Assembly: GCA_021732415.1 (NCBI GenBank)
Contig: JAKFVC010000282.1
Location: 1-41,991 of the forward strand
Direction of reading: 5' to 3'
Origin: Planctomycetaceae bacterium
GTDB taxonomy: Bacteria; Planctomycetota; Planctomycetia; Planctomycetales; Planctomycetaceae
Length of the DNA stretch: 41,991 bases
Shown piece by piece: positions 27,701-34,529 of this stretch. The first letter of the stretch is position 1. Each line of letters starts with the position of its first letter. The notes beneath the pieces were generated by a model that was not told the origin of the DNA, searched no databases, and saw only the letters and a list, made by a program, of their open reading frames with translations. The position numbers and the translations under genes are program-made.

Positions 27701-30455
27701 GTCAGTGGGAACATTCTCGACAGTCGATCCTGATTCTGGAAACACTTTCACCTATAGCTTCGTCAGCGGTAATGGCAGTGACGACAACAGCAAGTTCTCG
27801 ATCTCCGGAGGCAATCTGTTGACCGCTGGTACGTTCGACTACGAAACGAACGCTTTTGCCAGCATCAGAGTGCGCAGTACGGATCAAAGCGGTCTCTTCA
27901 CGGAGCAAATCTTTACCATCGGTCTGGTCAACCAGAACGAAGCGCCGACAGCGCTAGCCCTGACGAATAGCGTGATCGCTGAAAATCAAACTGCGCCAAC
28001 CACGGTGGGCAGCTTTATCACCACCGACCCCGATGCGGGAAATACGTTTAGCTACACATTGGTCAGCGGCAACGGCAGCACCGACAACAGCAGCTTTACG
28101 GTTGATAGCAGCGGCCACCTGCGGACTGCCTCAAACTTTAACTTCGAAACCAAGAACAGCTACACCATCCGCGTCCGCGTGGCAGATCAAGGTGGGCTGT
28201 CATTCGAGAGCCCATTCACGATCACGGTTGCAAATGTCAACGAAGCTCCGACGGGCCTGTCATTGTCCGCGCTCAGCATCGCCGAAAATAACGCTGCAGG
28301 TGCGACGATCGGCACTCTCACTGCGACGGACCCGGATGCCGGCAGCACATTCACGTTCAACCTCGTCACAGGACCGGGCGGCGATGACAACGACAGTTTT
28401 GACATCACTGACAATGTGCTAACGATCAATTCTCCGGTAGACTTCGAAACTCGAGCGAGTTATACCATTCGGATCCGAGCGACTGATCTCGATGGCCTGA
28501 CCTTCGAGAAGACATTCACCATCACGGTGACGAACTCCAATGAAGCACCGACAGATCTCGCCGTGTCCGCCAACAGCATTGCGGAAAACAACGCGGCCAA
28601 TGCGATTATCGGGACGCTCAGTGCGATTGACCCTGACGGCACTGGCACCTTCACCTTTAGCTTGGTCACGGGAGCTGGAAGCACTGACAATGGCAGCTTC
28701 TCGATCACCGGCAATACTTTGAAAGTCATCCCGAGCACCGATTTCGAGACGCAAAGTAGCTATTCCATTCGGATCCGCGCTACGGATCAAGGCGGTCTGA
28801 CCTTCGAGAGGCCGCTCACGATCAACGTGAACCTGGTCAACCTGGCACCGACAGACCTGTTGGTGTCGACAACCTCGATCGCCGAGAACAATGCGACGAA
28901 CGCCACTGTGGGAACCCTCAGCGCGAATGATCCTAATGCCGGGGATATTTTTGCCTACAGCCTGATTGCGGGCGTGGGGAGCGACGACAATGCCAGTTTC
29001 ACCATTTCAGGCAACGCACTGACGATCAATCCTGTCGCAAACTTTGAAGCGAAGAACAGCTATTCGGTCCGAATCCGAGTCACTGACCAAGGTGGGTTAA
29101 CGTTCGAGAAACCGATCACGATCTCAGTCACCAATCTGAATGAGACCCCAACTGATGTCGCACTGTCGGCCAGCAGCATCGCCGAGCACAATGCAGCCAA
29201 CGCCCCCGTCGGCACGCTAAACGCAATTGATCCGGATACCGGAAGCACCTTTACCTTTAGCCTCGTTGCGGGAATCGGCAGCAATGACAACGGCAGCTTC
29301 TCAATTTTGAACAATACGTTATCGATCATCCCCAGCACGAGTTTCGATACCAAAAATAGTTACGCGATTCGGATCGCGGCCACCGACCCGGGTGGGCTCA
29401 GCTTCGAAAAACAGTTCACCATCACAGTCACGCCAGTGAATCAAGCCCCCACAGACCTGACGTTGTCAGTCAACACAATCGCTGAGAACAATGCCGCCAA
29501 CGCGACGGTGGGAATGCTGAGCGCGACGGACCCCAATTCCGGTGAGTCGTTGACTTTCAGTCTGGTTGCGGGAATCGGAAGTACTGACAACGCCAGCTTC
29601 GCGATTTCCAATAACACCTTACAGGTCATTCCCACCACCAACTTTGAGACGAAGGCTAGCTACGCCATTCGCGTTCAAGTGATTGACCAGGAAGGGCTGA
29701 CGTTTGAGAAGCCGCTCACCATCGCAGTCACTGATGTCAACGAGGCGCCAAGTGATATCTCATTGTCGGTCAGCAGCATTGCTGAGAACAACGTACCGAA
29801 CGCCGCCGTGGGAATGCTCGGTGCGGTCGACCCCGACTCCGGTAACACATTTACCTTCAGTCTGGTTGCCGGAGTCGGCGGGACTGACAATGCCAGCTTC
29901 GCCATTTCCAATATTGCGTTGAAGATCATTCCCAGTGCGGACTTTGAGACTAAGAATAGTTACTCCATTCGGGTCAAGGTAACCGACCAGGACGGGCTGA
30001 CGTTTGAGAAGCCGCTGACGATCACGGTCACCGACGTTGCGGAAACAGTTCCCCCGACATTGAGCAGTGACTCAGTCGCAGTCGTCTCCAACAAAGCAAC
30101 GCGTATTGTCAAAGTGCTGCCGCTGATTGTTGTCGGGGGTACGAGCCTCGGTGGGGGCACACTGACAATCAGCTTGAACTCACCAGGCAAGAAGAAGCCG
30201 ACGGACACGTTGAAGTTCCCCTCGACATTGGGAACGATCCCGGCGCCGACGAAAATTGGCAGTCAGTTTGTCTGGCAATTCCAGCTTAATACCAATGTCA
30301 CTGCAGCCACGATTCAATCCTTCCTGAGAGGGTTGACCTTCTCGACAAAAGGTGGCGGATTGGGAGTTCCCTCGCGATTGTTGCAGGTGACATTGAGCAA
30401 TACGTCCCAGCAAAACGCACCCTTTAACCAGAGTATTACTGTAATTAAGAAATAA
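21783..30455 (+). CDS. Giant LEPR-XLL surface protein: two modules of propeller-like and cadherin-like repeats
   Basis: 2890 aa from ATG 21783; GTG 21780 or ATG 21789 are possible alternatives, and no strong ribosome-binding site decides between them. The basic N-terminus leads to LLEPRLLLTA (21903-21932), the canonical LEPR-XLL signature. Block 1 (about 50-840) has 12 repeats of about 60-68 aa with LTNGNYVVSSPxWDNG, AGAVTFGNGTTG and NSLVG, followed by three cadherin-like repeats (about 840-1140). Block 2 restarts with NQFGSSVTVLPNGNVVVTS, has 13 such repeats, then eight cadherin-like repeats (about 1957-2755: APTDL, SIAENN, DPDSGNTFTFSLV, FETKNSYSIR, DQGGLTFEK). The last ~130 residues form a beta domain like that ending the 1578-aa protein. 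There is no dockerin, LPxTG or autotransporter barrel. Likely a calcium-dependent surface or matrix protein; ligand unknown. Confidence 0.88.
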   Translation: MGMFSKWMARCRNILTSRAQAHRRTSRIRSFQSSFSVGVQLLEPRLLLTAAEFADPHPAAGNQFGDSVTVLTNGNVVITSPNDDAGGNNAGAVYLFNGQTGALISTVLGSHAGDSIGSRDVIALSNGNFVFISPSWDNGAVTDAGAVTFGNGTTGVSGTVSVSNSLVGSHSGDMNSALIMPLSTGNYVVSSPDWDNGTVVDAGAVTFGNGTVGIVGVVSAGNSLAGSHADDKVGNGGITLLTNGNYVVSSPDWDNGSIVDAGAATLCNGSTAIAGAVTSTNSLVGSHPNDAVSRYALHNRGVTALSNGNYIVASPSWDNGNVVDAGAVTFGNGTTGIKGTVSASNSLVGTQDDDSVGGDVDYGAYNFLGGITALTNGNYLVASPGWNNGGIGNAGAVTFGNGSAGVVGAINVTNSLVGSQADDMVGGTLETEFTPMHAVTALTNGNYVVGSPMWDNGGVSDAGAATFGNGTTGVKGTISDTNSLVGTQAGDSIGGTYVLFDLFVTGGITALTNGNYVVASPAWSNGSAQGAGAVTWGSGSTGITGAVTTTNSLVGTQTAHLVGGGAESVEGNERAVTPLANGNYVVTSILWSNGSAKGAGAVTFGNGTTGVAGSVSAANSLVGTQQSDGVGAGGIRALSTGNYVVSSPVWNSGTLQHAGAATLGSGLTGISGAVSSANSLVGNHPEDLLAIGGITALTNGNYLIYSRRWNHDSGALTFGNGNVGVNAAVITPNNSRTGIKFDDLDHTHISVIPLSNGNFVVNALSYAGQDSNEGVVIFEDGLTSLQDTLAPSRYIIGASPGAGFDTFVVPDPSHSAFYASFPTDGSGHVYRGSAVTGFALPPTSISLSSNTVSEQQPVGRTVGTFSATDPNPGSSITYSLVSGSGSADNPKFTIVNGATRTLKTAAVFDFNTKQSYSIRVRATDSDGLFTEQVFTVNVTGVNQAPTNILLSSNTVAEHQPFGTIGHFSTVDPDSGNTFQYFLEFHDFGDNNKFFLLEDGTLQGSGFDFKDKSTYIITVYSYDQDGLFITKDFTIHVTDVAIPPTNIELSSSTVAEKKLAGTIVGKFTTTDAEYYSTFAYTLGAGGDNAAFTIDSQGFLRTNSPLDAAVQNSYTISVTSTDDSNLSITEFFTITVTPVAAGGATELPDPNAFEGNQFGSSVTVLPNGNVVVTSAYDDLGGTDAGAVYLYNGQTGALISSLTGSHVNDHVGMDGITVLSNGNFLVRSAFWNTVGAVTFVNGTTGLNGVVSASNSLLGSTGSDQLGSSGVVALPNGNYVISSYEWNNGALNNAGAVTFGNGTTGVSGIITSSNSLVGMKANDFVGGGGIAVLTNGNYVITSGSWDNGAVTNVGAVTFASGTTGITGTISTANSLIGSQTNDVVGTRFGGRNGVIALKNGNYVVASSDWDNGPTANAGAVTFGNGTTGVKGTISSANSLVGTVAGDRVGYDGVTVLDNGNYVVRSTQWHNGALADAGAVTFGNGTTGVSGNVSATNSLVGSQAGDRLGNGGITVLSSGNYVVVSSSWNNGAVVNAGAVTFGSKTAGVIGTVSAGNSLVGNQTDDSVGGGGVTVLSNGNYVVASPVWNNGATADAGAVTFGNGATGLFGTVSGANSLVGTQANDKVGSEGATALTNGNFVVKSRFWDNGSVVDAGAVTFGNGVTGLTGAVTAANSLTGSHNNDFVGLYGVVALTNGNYVVSSPEWDNDANVNAGAATFGNGATGVSGLVTASNSLVGTQTNDYVGYAEMKALSNGNYVVSSPYWNNGSVEGAGAVTFGNGTTGISGAVSAANSLVGSHALDGVGGAGITALSSGNYVVGSSLWDNGNVIEAGAVTFGDGTVGISGVVSSTNSLVGTLESNGVGTNVTSLSNGSYLVLSFYLDNVAAVNKVAVSFGSSVTGVNGPLNLDNSLAAPLPPSPALNSFVVEDATHSALYLSIPNDDSGHVYVGSTTSGLFKSPPTSIALAGNIIGELPIVGTSVGTFSTVDPDSGNTFTYSFVSGNGSDDNSKFSISGGNLLTAGTFDYETNAFASIRVRSTDQSGLFTEQIFTIGLVNQNEAPTALALTNSVIAENQTAPTTVGSFITTDPDAGNTFSYTLVSGNGSTDNSSFTVDSSGHLRTASNFNFETKNSYTIRVRVADQGGLSFESPFTITVANVNEAPTGLSLSALSIAENNAAGATIGTLTATDPDAGSTFTFNLVTGPGGDDNDSFDITDNVLTINSPVDFETRASYTIRIRATDLDGLTFEKTFTITVTNSNEAPTDLAVSANSIAENNAANAIIGTLSAIDPDGTGTFTFSLVTGAGSTDNGSFSITGNTLKVIPSTDFETQSSYSIRIRATDQGGLTFERPLTINVNLVNLAPTDLLVSTTSIAENNATNATVGTLSANDPNAGDIFAYSLIAGVGSDDNASFTISGNALTINPVANFEAKNSYSVRIRVTDQGGLTFEKPITISVTNLNETPTDVALSASSIAEHNAANAPVGTLNAIDPDTGSTFTFSLVAGIGSNDNGSFSILNNTLSIIPSTSFDTKNSYAIRIAATDPGGLSFEKQFTITVTPVNQAPTDLTLSVNTIAENNAANATVGMLSATDPNSGESLTFSLVAGIGSTDNASFAISNNTLQVIPTTNFETKASYAIRVQVIDQEGLTFEKPLTIAVTDVNEAPSDISLSVSSIAENNVPNAAVGMLGAVDPDSGNTFTFSLVAGVGGTDNASFAISNIALKIIPSADFETKNSYSIRVKVTDQDGLTFEKPLTITVTDVAETVPPTLSSDSVAVVSNKATRIVKVLPLIVVGGTSLGGGTLTISLNSPGKKKPTDTLKFPSTLGTIPAPTKIGSQFVWQFQLNTNVTAATIQSFLRGLTFSTKGGGLGVPSRLLQVTLSNTSQQNAPFNQSITVIKK
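21990..24280 (+). repeat. Block 1: twelve ~180-200-bp repeats coding NGNYVV / AGAVTFGNG units
   Basis: Repeat units start at each L-x-NGNYVV motif, from LTNGNVVITS near 21991 to LSNGNFVVNA near 24045. Units vary in length because of inserts after NSLVG (for example near 22855, 23065 and 23270). The first unit (GAVYLFNGQTGALIS) differs from the rest and recurs at the head of block 2. The spacing and motif resemble FG-GAP/propeller-type blades, but the fold is inferred. Confidence 0.8.
24300..25200 (+). repeat. Three cadherin-like repeats closing module 1
   Basis: Units begin at about 24304, 24613 and 24904, each with P-T-x-I-x-L-S-S-x-T-V-x-E and TDxDGLF/TxDFT. They are more diverged than the eight copies in module 2. 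Confidence 0.75.
25210..27640 (+). repeat. Block 2: thirteen ~177-bp repeats coding NGNYVV / AGAVTFGNG units
   Basis: It begins with a copy of the first unit of block 1 (GNQFG, AGAVYLYNGQTGALIS) at about 25240. Units then follow nearly every 177 bp and end with a capping segment (DSGHVYVGSTTSG) matching the cap of block 1 (GSGHVYRGSAVTG). The repeated head and cap show that the whole block was duplicated as a unit. Confidence 0.8.
27645..30045 (+). repeat. Eight cadherin-like repeats with an exact 300-bp period
   Basis: Units start at about 27645, 27945, 28245, 28545, 28845, 29145, 29445 and 29745, in strict 300-bp register. They share E-APTDL-x-LS, SIAENNAAN, VGTL, DPDxG, TFTFSLV, FETKxSYxIRI and DQGGLTFEKPLTI. 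The later units are closest to one another at DNA level, as expected of recent tandem expansion or gene conversion. Confidence 0.85.
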
Positions 30456-30788
30456 GCAGTGTTTCTTGATTCGGACGCTGTGTACGTCGAGGTCACAAGT
30501 ATAACCCCTTGGGAAAACGACTACTCCTTGCGAAGTGCCAGTACGAATTGCGTTCTACCGCAAACAGGTGGTTAACACATTGCCTTGATCGGCTTTAGCG
30601 TAACGTGTGGGTTCCTGCGGTCTGGTTCGCCGATTCTGCGGATGGGTCGGAAGGTATCTCGAGAAAGTTTGGTCTGGAGTTCTGCCCGCTGACTGGATGC
30701 AAAAGGCTGACGCTCTTGTTTATGTCAACGAAATCCACGTGGGATGGCAAGGAGTCGCCATTCTGCACTGCTCGGTGCGGAGTACATG
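30456..30788. other. Intergenic region before the third LEPR-type gene
   Basis: About 330 bases without a credible gene. It holds the second copy of the shared element at 30541-30565. The ribosome-binding site GGAG (30779-30782) lies 6 bases before the chosen ATG at 30789. Confidence 0.4.
30541..30565 (+). promoter_or_regulatory. Shared intergenic element, copy 2 (GTACGAATTGC-N6-CCGCAAAC)
   Basis: GTACGAATTGC (30541-30551), six variable bases, CCGCAAAC (30558-30565). It lies about 225 bases upstream of the third LEPR-type gene. In this copy TTGCG and CGCAA can pair across six bases. Function unknown; see copy 1. Confidence 0.4.
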
Positions 30789-33437
30789 ATGCCAGTGCGA
30801 GGCTGGGGACGTGCGTTTAATTCTCATCAACAACGTCGGGCGAAACGCCGGCTGGCGACTTCTATCGAAGCACTCGAATCTCGACAGTTGTTGACTGCGA
30901 CAATCATCAGCGAACGTGACTACCATGACAGTCCGGCGCTCCAGTACGACTTTCCCTCATATGAGTCCGGGGGTACCGTCGAGCTGGAATCTGGTGAGTA
31001 TACGATCGACGGGTCGATCGACAGCTATGACAACGACTGGTTCAGCTTCACCTTAAAGGCCGGTCAGCCGGTGACGATCCATCTGTCGGTCGAAGACTTT
31101 TTCGCGCAGTTTGTCGATACTGGAACCGCACTCACTGCGACTGCCGTTGCCTATGAGGAAAGTGCAGGAAGTGAGGGGGTCATCGACAGCAATTCGGGTG
31201 GCACATCTGCGTCCGCTTCCGCTACAGATAGCGGCAATTACGGCAGTATTTCTTCCTCGGCATCGATCAGTGCGAGCCAGTCGTTACTCAATGGGTCAGG
31301 TGGCTGGTCTCTGAACGTTAATTCCTCAGAAAGTCCTTTTCCCGGCGAAGATGCCGTGAACGGATCTGCCGGGGTGTCAGCCTTCCTGAAGTTTCTCACG
31401 AATCGGTCTGGCGTCCTGACTTTAAATGGCGATCCTGGTGATGTGATTGACACCGATCGATTTGGAGCATCGGCCTTCTATTCGGGACGCAGCACGCTGG
31501 AAGCCTACAATCAGTACTTTGTCGAGCTGGGCCTTGAGGTCGGTTCTCCTATCATCGCGCAGGGTGGAGGTGAAGGCGAGAGTTTCACTGCGAGTAGCGG
31601 TTTTTCGTGGACCTTTACCCCAGATGCATTCCTGCCTACGTTCGTCATTCTGGGCGACGACATGCAGCCTGTCGAGGGGACCGACGGCCTGACATTTGTC
31701 GCACCTGACGATGGCGTCTACACGCTGGTCATCGCGCACAACGGCCAGTATTACGATGTCGAAGAGGGCGCCTTCGGCTTGCGAGCACCATTCGGGTACC
31801 ACCGCCCATATCAACTGGATGTGACGCTGCCCGGACTGAACCGCATCGGCATCACGGCGCAGTACAACGACTACGAGTCCGCAACGCCTGCAACTCTTGG
31901 CGCAGTCCCCCGCGCGGCCACCCCGATCATCGATTCGGAACGCGTTGGTCCGTACTTGCCAGGTGTGGATTTGCCCAACCTCTTCACCGTTCGGCTCGAT
32001 GAAGCGGTCGAAAATGTCGCGAGTGTTACCTGGACCCTGGGTGATAAATCCGGGACGGCGACCAAGACTCCGGGAGTCGCAAATACATGGACTTTCAACG
32101 TCAACATGGGGAACTTTGCGGCCGCGACCCGCAGCCTCGTCGTACAGGCCAAGAACTCTGCAGGAGACGTGCTGGAAGAGGACACGACGTCGGTCGTGCA
32201 TCAGGGGGCGATCGATTTCGAACTGGCGGTGAAGGCGGGCACTTCCAACTCGGTCGGCGTGGAAGGGGTCCGGTTCTTCAAAGATGTGAGCGCCAATGTC
32301 CAGTTCGATGGCCAGATTTCCGGCATGGCCAGTTTCTATCAGAGCCGGGTGCAGGTGTTTGTGGGAACCACCCGTCTGCAGGCTACAGTGACCGGCGTTG
32401 CTGGACAGCCGCAAGTCTTCACGGCCTCTCGCAATGTCGGCGACCTGCCGCTCGGTTCGACAGCGGTCACCATCACCGTCGGTAGCGTGCAGCTCACCAA
32501 TTTTGGCGATCAGCCCGAGTTTATCAGCTCGGTAATCGTCCCCTCCTGGCTGAGTGGTGCGAAGAAGACGTACAACGGAACCACGGGCGAATATGAATTT
32601 CACGAAGCGACTCCGGCACTCCTGAATTATCAGGCCAGCCTTCCCAAGACCGGCGTGAAGTGGCTCGACAAGGAACTCAAAAAGCTGAAGTCGTTCTTTA
32701 CGCTGACTCCAACCTTGAATATCGATGCGCCGTTACAGACGGTTGTACCTGTGCATTTCTCAGGCAGTGAAGTCAATGTGGAAGCCCAGTTGCTGGGACA
32801 GACTCTGTTTGAGGAGACGTTTAAGTCGGACGAGCTGGATTTTGTCGGCGAATTGAACGCTTTGACGCTCGCGCCGACCGCCCTGGGTATCAGGTTGAAG
32901 AATCCGCTCGAATTTGAATCGACCTTCCTCGACGAGTCATTTTCTATCGATCTGCTAGCCAAGGCCGGGATTAAGCTGCCGGAGACAGTAGCCTCGGCCA
33001 AAATCGAATTGGCGTTGAAGGTCTTGGGGGAATTGACCGTCGATGCCGGATTGTTGTTTGCTCTGGAAGGTTCGTCACTGGTGTTCGTATCGGCGGGGAC
33101 GTTCATCAAAGTGACCGCGACACCGCAGGCCGTGACGTCGGCCACGTTGTCCGCTAACGCCTTTGGCCGCCGGTTGGTCGACGTCGTTGGTACAATCGAA
33201 GCAACGACGACGATCACCATTACTGGCGCCGTCAATTTTGCAGGTGCAGTGACCTCACCACGCATTGACCGCTCGACCTTAACTGCCAATCTGAAGATCG
33301 AGTACCGCATGCGTGTCACGGCCAAGCTGGCGAAGAAGTTTACAGTGATCGACTTCGATTCCGCATCTCCGGAAAACGGCGGGCCGACCGACGACGTGCT
33401 GGGGCCATATGAACTGCTCGCACTGAGCAAAGGATAG
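30789..33437 (+). CDS. LEPR-XLL-type surface protein with PPC-like domain
   Basis: 882 aa from ATG 30789, chosen because GGAG lies 6 bases upstream; ATG 30744 would add 15 residues without such a site. The N-terminus is Arg-rich (HQQRRAKRRLATS), then LESRQLLTA (residues 29-37), a variant of the LEPR-XLL signature shared with the other two giants. Residues about 60-330 resemble a split pre-peptidase C-terminal (PPC) domain: YTIDGSIDSYDNDWFSFTLK at the start and DDGVYTLVIAHNGQYYDV at the end, with a Ser/Gly-rich insert between (GTSASASATDSGNYGS). The rest (about 340-882) is beta-rich with an Ig-like piece (VASVTWTLGDKSGT) and no recognised family. No anchor motif or TM segment is evident. Probably exported to the surface; function unknown. 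Confidence 0.75.
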   Translation: MPVRGWGRAFNSHQQRRAKRRLATSIEALESRQLLTATIISERDYHDSPALQYDFPSYESGGTVELESGEYTIDGSIDSYDNDWFSFTLKAGQPVTIHLSVEDFFAQFVDTGTALTATAVAYEESAGSEGVIDSNSGGTSASASATDSGNYGSISSSASISASQSLLNGSGGWSLNVNSSESPFPGEDAVNGSAGVSAFLKFLTNRSGVLTLNGDPGDVIDTDRFGASAFYSGRSTLEAYNQYFVELGLEVGSPIIAQGGGEGESFTASSGFSWTFTPDAFLPTFVILGDDMQPVEGTDGLTFVAPDDGVYTLVIAHNGQYYDVEEGAFGLRAPFGYHRPYQLDVTLPGLNRIGITAQYNDYESATPATLGAVPRAATPIIDSERVGPYLPGVDLPNLFTVRLDEAVENVASVTWTLGDKSGTATKTPGVANTWTFNVNMGNFAAATRSLVVQAKNSAGDVLEEDTTSVVHQGAIDFELAVKAGTSNSVGVEGVRFFKDVSANVQFDGQISGMASFYQSRVQVFVGTTRLQATVTGVAGQPQVFTASRNVGDLPLGSTAVTITVGSVQLTNFGDQPEFISSVIVPSWLSGAKKTYNGTTGEYEFHEATPALLNYQASLPKTGVKWLDKELKKLKSFFTLTPTLNIDAPLQTVVPVHFSGSEVNVEAQLLGQTLFEETFKSDELDFVGELNALTLAPTALGIRLKNPLEFESTFLDESFSIDLLAKAGIKLPETVASAKIELALKVLGELTVDAGLLFALEGSSLVFVSAGTFIKVTATPQAVTSATLSANAFGRRLVDVVGTIEATTTITITGAVNFAGAVTSPRIDRSTLTANLKIEYRMRVTAKLAKKFTVIDFDSASPENGGPTDDVLGPYELLALSKG

Positions 33438-33825
33438 GCCGAACCCGAAACGTCGCGGCATGAATTCGTTTGAGGGGGCAGCAAATATGTGGCACTTTCC
33501 TCAATTCGTCGACGCTCTGCAAGACCTCAATTTGATCACTGCAGATACTTAACATGCAGAGCATCAATAGTTCATAATCATTTTCCAAGAGCCTGCCGGA
33601 TCGCGCCAGCAGGCATTTTGCATTTGCCGACAACAAATCTCGTTCTCATTAAATGAATGGAGTGCCATGATCCGGCTTGGCCTCGGCGACGTCTTTCAAG
33701 AGCGGCCCATCAAGTTCCTTCACAAGGTTCCAAAGGCGTGGACGTCTGCACTACGGTTGTCCGAGGTGAGTCGATGCAGGAAGTTCTTAGCAGAAAAGGC
33801 GCGAAGCGTTTCGCGGCCTGAGACC
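33438..33825. other. Intergenic region between convergent genes
   Basis: 388 bases. It contains one terminator-like hairpin (33591-33614). No protein-like frame is visible on either strand. Confidence 0.4.
33591..33614 (+). terminator. Terminator-like hairpin
   Basis: GCCTGC (33591-33596), a 12-base loop, and GCAGGC (33609-33614), followed by ATTTTGCATTT. The stem is short and the T-run interrupted. It is 154 bases past the third LEPR gene. Confidence 0.4.
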
Positions 33826-34287
33826 TTAACCGCCTATTGAAAGACCTATTTCCCGGATATGACCCGATGCGTCCCTGACGACCGCGATATCGGTGCTCGG
33901 GACAGTCGTCTGCCACCGTTCGCGCTGTTCCCCCCAGTCCAACTCGACCACGACATGCCGCAGCTCCCGTTCGGTGATCGGATCCTTCCCTTCCCGAACC
34001 GGCTGCAGAAACAGTATTGCCTCATGAATATGCGGCGCGAGCACTAGCAGATTCATGATTTGCGTCAGCCTTGCCCGTGTGACGTGCCCGAGCCGAGCCA
34101 GTTCTGCGTAGTCGGCGACGTGGCCGTCGCGAATCAGTTTCTCGAACCGAATCGCCAACGCCAGCAACTTCGCCACTCGGGGCACCCGGGCGGTAACTGG
34201 GGCGGGCGCCGGTACGGTCTGGAGGACCTTCTTGGACCGCCGGCCAAAGGTGAAGTGGACGTCGTTCTTGATCGTGATTCCCGTCAT
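33826..34287 (-). CDS. Recombinase-associated HTH-like small protein of planctomycete mobile elements
   Basis: 153 aa from ATG 34287, preceded by GAGGTGG at close spacing; an upstream ATG (34377) would read through the leader and has no ribosome-binding site. Sequence: a basic N-terminus (VHFTFGRRSKKVLQ), then RVPRVAKLLALAIRFEKLI, and a helix-turn-helix-like core DYAELARLGHVTRARLTQIM followed by LLVLAPHIHEAILFL, which resembles ParB/KorB-type DNA-binding segments. From memory, close relatives lie immediately upstream of large serine recombinases in planctomycete genomes. Here the recombinase is missing; instead a C-terminal recombinase fragment lies about 17 kb away. It has its own promoter and a cluster of CTCTTTG repeats, so autoregulation is likely. 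Confidence 0.65.
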   Translation of the reverse strand: MTGITIKNDVHFTFGRRSKKVLQTVPAPAPVTARVPRVAKLLALAIRFEKLIRDGHVADYAELARLGHVTRARLTQIMNLLVLAPHIHEAILFLQPVREGKDPITERELRHVVVELDWGEQRERWQTTVPSTDIAVVRDASGHIREIGLSIGG

Positions 34288-34362
34288 GCCACCACCTCGT
34301 GATTCAGTGTTTCTTGTTCGAGTGCCTTGATCCTCCCCGAACCGAACCCTCTTACGGAATCT

Positions 34363-34491
34363 CTCTTTGGCCGCCAAAGAGAGCGCGCGCCGAACCCTGC
34401 TTTTAATGCGGTTTTGCGAATCTTGTCAACTCTTTGATGCAAGGTGAAAAATCAAAGAGAGCGTTTCGCATGCGAACGAATCTACTCTTTG
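34363..34491. promoter_or_regulatory. Cluster of five CTCTTTG operator-like repeats
   Basis: CTCTTTG occurs at 34363-34369, 34430-34436 and 34485-34491, and its reverse complement at 34375-34381 and 34453-34459. Two pairs are inverted: TCTCTTTGG-CCG-CCAAAGAGA (34362-34382) and CTCTTTGA-N14-TCAAAGAG (34430-34459). They surround the promoter of the minus-strand HTH-like gene, the expected place for an autoregulatory operator or a recombinase/partition site. Confidence 0.55.
34401..34429 (-). promoter_or_regulatory. Sigma-70-like promoter of the HTH-like gene
   Basis: On the minus strand TTGACA (34429-34424), a 17-base spacer, and TTAAAA (34406-34401). It lies 114 bases upstream of the ATG at 34287. 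The -35 box abuts one CTCTTTG copy, and another pair falls in the leader. Confidence 0.6.
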
Positions 34492-34529
34492 TCAATGAAA
34501 TCTGTTAACCACTCAGAATTATTTCCTAT

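Noticed and set aside
21990-30045. Regular repeats considered as a CRISPR array
   Set aside because: Units of 177-300 bp are coding throughout, with no short identical repeats, unique spacers or cas genes.
31422-32603. 393-codon minus-strand frame opposite the third LEPR gene
   Set aside because: Antisense shadow in GC-rich coding DNA; rich in His/Arg/Asp with no domain, and it overlaps a gene with a clear N-terminal signature.
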